Assembly: GCA_049607205.1 (NCBI GenBank) | Contig: JBMYWH010000033.1 | Coordinates: 1-17,303, forward strand | DNA: 17,303 bases | From: JBELHR01 sp049607205 | GTDB taxonomy: Bacteria; Bacteroidota; Bacteroidia; Flavobacteriales; Flavobacteriaceae | Direction: 5' to 3' | Shown: positions 13,601 to 17,303 of the stretch, piece by piece | Position numbering within the stretch: the stretch's first letter is position 1 | Layout: every line of letters starts with the position of its first letter | Position numbers and translations under genes: made by a program | The notes under the pieces: generated by a model | Databases searched by the model: none | What the model was told of the DNA's origin: nothing | Seen by the model: the letters and a program-made list of their open reading frames with translations, nothing else

Positions 13601-14230
13601 ATGGAAATATTATTAAAATACTTTGATTCGTTAACGGAATTACAAATTTCTCAATTTGAGAAGTTGAAGGAATTATATACCGAGTGGAATGAAAAAATAA
13701 ATGTAGTGTCCCGTAAAGATATTGATGAGTTATATTTGAGACATGTACTGCATTCCCTTGGAATAGCTAAAGTTATGAAGTTTCAAGCCGGTTCTAGAAT
13801 ACTAGATGTTGGAACTGGTGGTGGTTTTCCGGGTATTCCATTGGCTATTCTGTTTCCGGATTGTGAATTCTTGTTGGTGGATTCTATAGGTAAGAAGATA
13901 AAGGTTGTTAATGGTGTAGCTGATGCTTTAGGTTTAACAAATTTAAAGGCGGAACACATGAGAGCTGAAAAAGTAGATGGTAAATTTGATTTCATCGTTT
14001 CTCGTGCAGTTACTCAAATGCCAGATTTTGTGAAATGGGTAAAAACTAAAATTGCAAAAAAACAGCAGAATGAACTTAAAAATGGTATTCTCTACTTAAA
14101 AGGTGGAGATTTAACGCAAGAACTTTCCTCTTTTCCCAATGCAACATTATATGATTTAAAGGACTACTTTCAAGAAGAGTTTTTTGAAACTAAGAAGGTG
14201 GTTCATCTTCCTTTGAAATTTAAAGGCTAA
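13601..14230 (+). CDS. rsmG: 16S rRNA (guanine527-N7)-methyltransferase RsmG
   Basis: RsmG (GidB) methylates N7 of G527 in the 530 loop of 16S rRNA using S-adenosylmethionine. The 209-residue product has the normal family length. The conserved N-terminal segment LKELYTEWNEKINVVSRKDIDELYLRHVLHSL is followed by the SAM-binding motif I, ILDVGTGGGFPGIPLAILFP (D69 to G78 the glycine-rich core), the acidic strand LLVDSIGKKIKVV, and DFIVSRAVTQMPDFVKW. ATG 13601 follows a -7 box by 19 bases. The gene for the large membrane regulator starts only 6 bases after the stop with no terminator or promoter between, so the two are probably cotranscribed. Confidence 0.96.
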   Translation: MEILLKYFDSLTELQISQFEKLKELYTEWNEKINVVSRKDIDELYLRHVLHSLGIAKVMKFQAGSRILDVGTGGGFPGIPLAILFPDCEFLLVDSIGKKIKVVNGVADALGLTNLKAEHMRAEKVDGKFDFIVSRAVTQMPDFVKWVKTKIAKKQQNELKNGILYLKGGDLTQELSSFPNATLYDLKDYFQEEFFETKKVVHLPLKFKG

Positions 14231-14236
14231 ATTTTC

Positions 14237-17014
14237 ATGCGCATTGTTCACTTTTTTTTGATTCTTTTCATGAGTTGCTCTATGTCAGCTCAGTTAATTC
14301 CACCGGTTAATAATTTTTCGCCTAATGTATATCATGCGGAAAATCAGAACTGGGATGTAGCTATTGGTGATCTAGGTTTTGTTTATGTGGCCAATTCAAG
14401 TGGTTTACTTGAGTTTGATGGTTCAAGATGGCTGCTGTATAAACAATCTAATCAAGGTCTAATAAGGTCTGTGTTTGTTTCTGATAATAAAGTGTATACT
14501 GGTGGCTATATGAGTTTTGGCTTTTGGGAAAGGGATTCCTTTGGTTCTTTAGTCTATTCTGATGTGTCCAATAAGCTTATTGATAGTAAGTTAGTGGATG
14601 ACGAACAAATATGGAATATTGTTGGGAGCGATAAGTTTATAATTTATCAATCCTTGAGACGTTTGTTCATTTATGATAGACAGACTAAAGAGGTTGCCAC
14701 TAAGAGTTATAGTGGACTTATTTCAAAGGTACTTAAAAGCGGTAGCTCTTATTTTTTTCAAGTATTAGGTCAAGGGCTTTTTGAATTTTCAAATGGCCAA
14801 TTTAATCTTGCCTCTGATGACCCTGTTTTTAAGAAAAGTTGGATGGTTAATCTGATTGAGAACAATGGTGAGTACACTTTGATTACCCAAGATGACGGGT
14901 TTTATGTTTTTGATGAAGACTTTAGTCTTATTCGAAGAATTCCCTTCGAGTTGGGGAGGATTTATTCTGCTAAAAATTTGAATACAGATATACTTTTAGG
15001 AACTGTTTCGAAAGGTGCTGTTTTAATTGATCAAGAAGGTAAGGTGTTAGCAAATTATTGTGAAGAAACCGGCTTGCTTAATAACACTGTGCTTGCCTTA
15101 AGTGAGGATTCGTTTGGAAATTTATGGTTAGGGCTCGATTATGGAATTAGTCTTCTCAATTTCAATTCTAAATATGCGGTACATAAAGATCTTTCAAATT
15201 CTATAGGGTCGGTTTATTCTATGATTTTTCAAAATGGGAAACTCTATGTTGGAACAAACCAAGGTTTGTATTACCGTTCTATGGACTACAATGATGAGTT
15301 GCATTTTATTGAAGGATCAAGTGGGCAAGTTTGGAGTCTTCAGTTAATAGATGATGAAATTATAGTTGGACACGATAGAGGGATGTTCAAGTGTGTAGGG
15401 ACGACTCTTAGGCAGATTTCTAAAGAAAGAGGAACTTGGAAAGTGATCGATCTTAGAAAAGATTTTGGCGTTCTTGTTCAGTCTAATTATACAGGTGTTC
15501 ATTCTCTTAAAAAAGTTGGAGACAATTATTTGGAGCTTGGTAGATTGGTGGGGATTGATTTTTCAACTAAGAAAATGATTTATCATAAAGGTTATTTGTG
15601 GATAGACCATCCAGATAAACGATTTATAGTCGGAATCAAACCTAATAGGAATTTTGATGGGATTCAAGATTTGGTTCGTGTGCCTAAAATGAATAAGTCT
15701 ATTAATTCAAATTTAATTTCCCTAGGAGAAAGTGTTGTGTATTTTGATGAGAATGGTTTCTTTGAATTAGATGTAGAAAGGAAGATACTAACTCCGATAC
15801 AGCGTTTGACTGATTATATGAATAATCGAGAGTTTCGAACTGGACATATGGTGCACAAGGATGGTGGCTTCATGTTTTTTACCCAATCTAATATGCACTT
15901 TGCCCGAATCAATGAATTAAATGGAGAATTCGATGTTACACGCTATGCATACCCCAATAATTTTAGGGGAGTGGTTTCTGGATTTGAAAGTATTGTGAGC
16001 TTAAGTCGTGGGAGATTTGTTTTAGGTGGTGTAGACGAGTATTATACCTTTCTAAATAAGGATACTAAAAGAAGACAGAGTAATATTGTATTAAGGGGTG
16101 TTAAAGTTACAGCAAAGAATGAAAAAAGTGAATTACAATTAGAGGTTAATAAGCAGAATCAAATAAATTATGACTTTAATAGTATTGAGTTTGATATTGC
16201 AGTTACCAATTTTGATCAATTTCAAGAAAACCAGTTGTATTATACTTTAGAGAATTATAATGATCAGTGGTTTCCAGTGGGCAAAGAGTCAAGAATTTAT
16301 TTCGAAAACTTACCTTTTGGAAGGTATAGCTTGAGAATAAGATTGGGGCAAGATGAGGAGCTAACCGAATTTACCTACGATTTTGAAATAGAAAGACCTT
16401 ATTATCTTTCTACCTCTGCTATGATTCTGTATCTATTGTTCTTTCTTCTATTTATTTTATTTATTAATAGGTTGAATAATTTTTATTACTTAAAGAAGCA
16501 ATCTAAGTTACAGGAGGAAACAAGAATGGAAATGGAGTATCAAGCTATGGAAACTAGTCAGAAACTTGAGAAGTTAAAAAACGAAAAATTGAAAAATGAA
16601 ATTGACTTAAAGAATAAAGAGATTTCTCTAACAACAATGAGTGTTGCCAATAAGAATATTGTATTGGAAAAAGTTAGGGCGAGTATTTCTAAGTTTGATG
16701 ATAGCCCTTTAAAGAAGAAGGCTATTAAGATCATAGACAATAATATTAATAGTAATGAAGATTGGGAACTTATTGAGAAAACAATTAACTCAATTGATTC
16801 TGGTTTTTTAAAGAGATTACAAATAGCTCACCCTAGTTTAACGCATAATGATTTGAAGTTTTGTAGTCATCTTAGGATGAATTTAAGCTCTAAAGAAATT
16901 GCTCCAATATTAAATATTAGTGTAAAGAGTGTTGAGATTAAAAGGTATCGTTTGAGAAAGAAAATGAATTTAGCTCATGAGGTTAATTTAACGGACTATA
17001 TTTTATCAATATAG
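14237..17014 (+). CDS. membrane one-component regulator: periplasmic beta-propeller, Y_Y_Y domain, LuxR-type HTH
   Basis: The 925-residue product begins with a signal peptide (about 1-18, ending MSA). About 600 residues of beta-propeller repeats follow, with typical Reg_prop-like units such as ALSEDSFGNLWLGLDYGI (near 288). Next is a Y_Y_Y domain (about 640-705: YYTLENYNDQWFPVG, then FENLPFGRYSLRIRL), a transmembrane helix (about 726-744) and a charged coiled coil (about 748-800, EKLKNEKLKNEIDLKNKE). A C-terminal LuxR/GerE-type helix-turn-helix (about 868-925: LTHNDLKFCSHLRMNLSSKEIAPILNISVKSVE) ends the protein. No kinase or receiver domain is present, so it would sense a ligand outside the membrane and bind DNA directly. 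Related regulators in Bacteroidota often sit beside SusC/SusD glycan or nutrient uptake operons. It is 6 bases after rsmG; a repeat array and promoter follow it. Confidence 0.9.
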   Translation: MRIVHFFLILFMSCSMSAQLIPPVNNFSPNVYHAENQNWDVAIGDLGFVYVANSSGLLEFDGSRWLLYKQSNQGLIRSVFVSDNKVYTGGYMSFGFWERDSFGSLVYSDVSNKLIDSKLVDDEQIWNIVGSDKFIIYQSLRRLFIYDRQTKEVATKSYSGLISKVLKSGSSYFFQVLGQGLFEFSNGQFNLASDDPVFKKSWMVNLIENNGEYTLITQDDGFYVFDEDFSLIRRIPFELGRIYSAKNLNTDILLGTVSKGAVLIDQEGKVLANYCEETGLLNNTVLALSEDSFGNLWLGLDYGISLLNFNSKYAVHKDLSNSIGSVYSMIFQNGKLYVGTNQGLYYRSMDYNDELHFIEGSSGQVWSLQLIDDEIIVGHDRGMFKCVGTTLRQISKERGTWKVIDLRKDFGVLVQSNYTGVHSLKKVGDNYLELGRLVGIDFSTKKMIYHKGYLWIDHPDKRFIVGIKPNRNFDGIQDLVRVPKMNKSINSNLISLGESVVYFDENGFFELDVERKILTPIQRLTDYMNNREFRTGHMVHKDGGFMFFTQSNMHFARINELNGEFDVTRYAYPNNFRGVVSGFESIVSLSRGRFVLGGVDEYYTFLNKDTKRRQSNIVLRGVKVTAKNEKSELQLEVNKQNQINYDFNSIEFDIAVTNFDQFQENQLYYTLENYNDQWFPVGKESRIYFENLPFGRYSLRIRLGQDEELTEFTYDFEIERPYYLSTSAMILYLLFFLLFILFINRLNNFYYLKKQSKLQEETRMEMEYQAMETSQKLEKLKNEKLKNEIDLKNKEISLTTMSVANKNIVLEKVRASISKFDDSPLKKKAIKIIDNNINSNEDWELIEKTINSIDSGFLKRLQIAHPSLTHNDLKFCSHLRMNLSSKEIAPILNISVKSVEIKRYRLRKKMNLAHEVNLTDYILSI

Positions 17015-17053
17015 TATACTTTAAGGTTAATTTAATCCATAAATCTCATAAAC

Positions 17054-17080
17054 AACACCTCTACAAAGAGGTGTTTTTTT
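17054..17080 (+). terminator. intrinsic terminator after the membrane regulator gene
   Basis: AACACCTCT (17054-17062) pairs perfectly with AGAGGTGTT (17067-17075) around loop ACAA, followed by T to 17080. It ends the rsmG-regulator transcript and insulates the downstream promoter. Confidence 0.92.
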
Positions 17081-17132
17081 ATATGTTATATTAAGCTGTT
17101 TTGCATTTTATTAAGAGTTCAAATCGTCTGTT

Positions 17133-17188
17133 TACAAGTGTTTTGTGTGTTTTTTTAACGTTTTGTATGTTTTTTGTACAGGTGTTTT
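17133..17188. repeat. direct-repeat array, candidate operator of the neighbouring regulator
   Basis: Two 20-bp direct repeats abut exactly: GTTTTGTGTGTTTTTTTAAC (17140-17159) and GTTTTGTATGTTTTTTGTAC (17160-17179), identical at 17 of 20 positions. Overlapping their edges is a second pair, TACAAGTGTTTT (17133-17144) and TACAGGTGTTTT (17177-17188), spaced 44 bp. Spacings of 20 and 44 bp are near two and four helical turns, as for a dimeric activator binding one face. The array ends about 18 bases before a -7 box with no matching -33 TTG. Confidence 0.55.
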
Positions 17189-17206
17189 TTACCCCCTCTA
17201 CATGAT

Positions 17207-17214
17207 TATGTTTG
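17207..17214 (+). promoter_or_regulatory. -7 box of a promoter reading out of the right edge
   Basis: TATGTTTG matches TAnnTTTG exactly. At 19-20 bases upstream there is only TTT, not TTG, and a TACCCCCT element lies between. Transcription would start near 17221 and run at least 80 bases without a start codon in a long frame, so the gene begins beyond the window. The missing -33 box and the upstream repeats suggest activator dependence. Confidence 0.55.
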
Positions 17215-17303
17215 TAAATTCACCTCGTAAACTTTAAACTTTATTTAATGATGTGTCCCCAATTGTTTAGACAGATTTGTTAGTAAATATAGTTTAATTA
17301 AGC

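Noticed and set aside
14237..14310. Lipoprotein signal on the membrane regulator (FMSC)
   Set aside because: Residue -3 is Phe, and a normal signal peptidase I site (MSA before QL) follows directly; a lipid anchor is not needed with a later membrane helix.
17133..17190. CRISPR array
   Set aside because: The repeats abut with no unique spacers of constant length and no cas genes are present; this is a promoter-proximal repeat.

Overview
The window looks like chromosomal DNA from a member of the Bacteroidota, most likely a (marine-type) flavobacterium. The evidence is: low GC; repeated TAnnTTTG -7 boxes, the sigma-A promoter form typical of this phylum, in front of almost every transcription unit; no consistent Shine-Dalgarno sequences; and family-level protein features (tandem cytochrome oxidase subunit III genes, a PiT transporter with a long C-terminal helical tail, a beta-propeller/Y_Y_Y/LuxR-type membrane regulator). 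The genus cannot be named from sequence alone. No CRISPR array, insertion sequence, phage gene or rRNA was seen.

Layout. (1) 1-375: a short degenerate T-rich repeat, then a leftward two-gene tRNA operon, tRNA-Gly(GCC) followed by tRNA-Leu(UAA), with its own promoter and terminator. (2) 465-5481: a rightward respiratory cluster: heme O synthase (ctaB), two different cytochrome c oxidase subunit III genes, subunit IV, a SCO-like thioredoxin-fold protein without copper ligands, a true SCO copper chaperone, a DUF420 membrane protein and a small exported CxxC membrane protein. These supply heme, subunits and probably copper insertion for an aa3/caa3-type oxidase whose subunits I and II are not in the window. 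(3) 5559-6902: a TolC-type outer membrane protein without an adjacent pump, closed by a strong terminator. (4) 7003-7662: tsaB, for the t6A tRNA modification. (5) 7664-9802, leftward: a DUF255/YyaL-type thioredoxin-domain protein made as a lipoprotein. (6) 9966-12224: a PiT-family phosphate transporter with a PhoU-like C-terminal domain. (7) 12285-13472, leftward: a class I aminotransferase of the aspartate aminotransferase Ib type. (8) 13601-17014: rsmG, followed after 6 bases by a large one-component membrane regulator. (9) 17015-17303: a terminator, a pair of abutting 20-bp direct repeats inside a 44-bp spaced repeat, and a promoter box pointing out of the right edge.

The two most interesting places are the right edge, where a membrane-anchored propeller-LuxR regulator is followed by what looks like its own target promoter with an ordered repeat array, and the oxidase assembly block at 3438-5481, which holds two proteins (the ligand-less SCO-like protein and the 75-residue CAMC protein) to which I cannot assign a known function. 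Most of the rest is ordinary housekeeping content.
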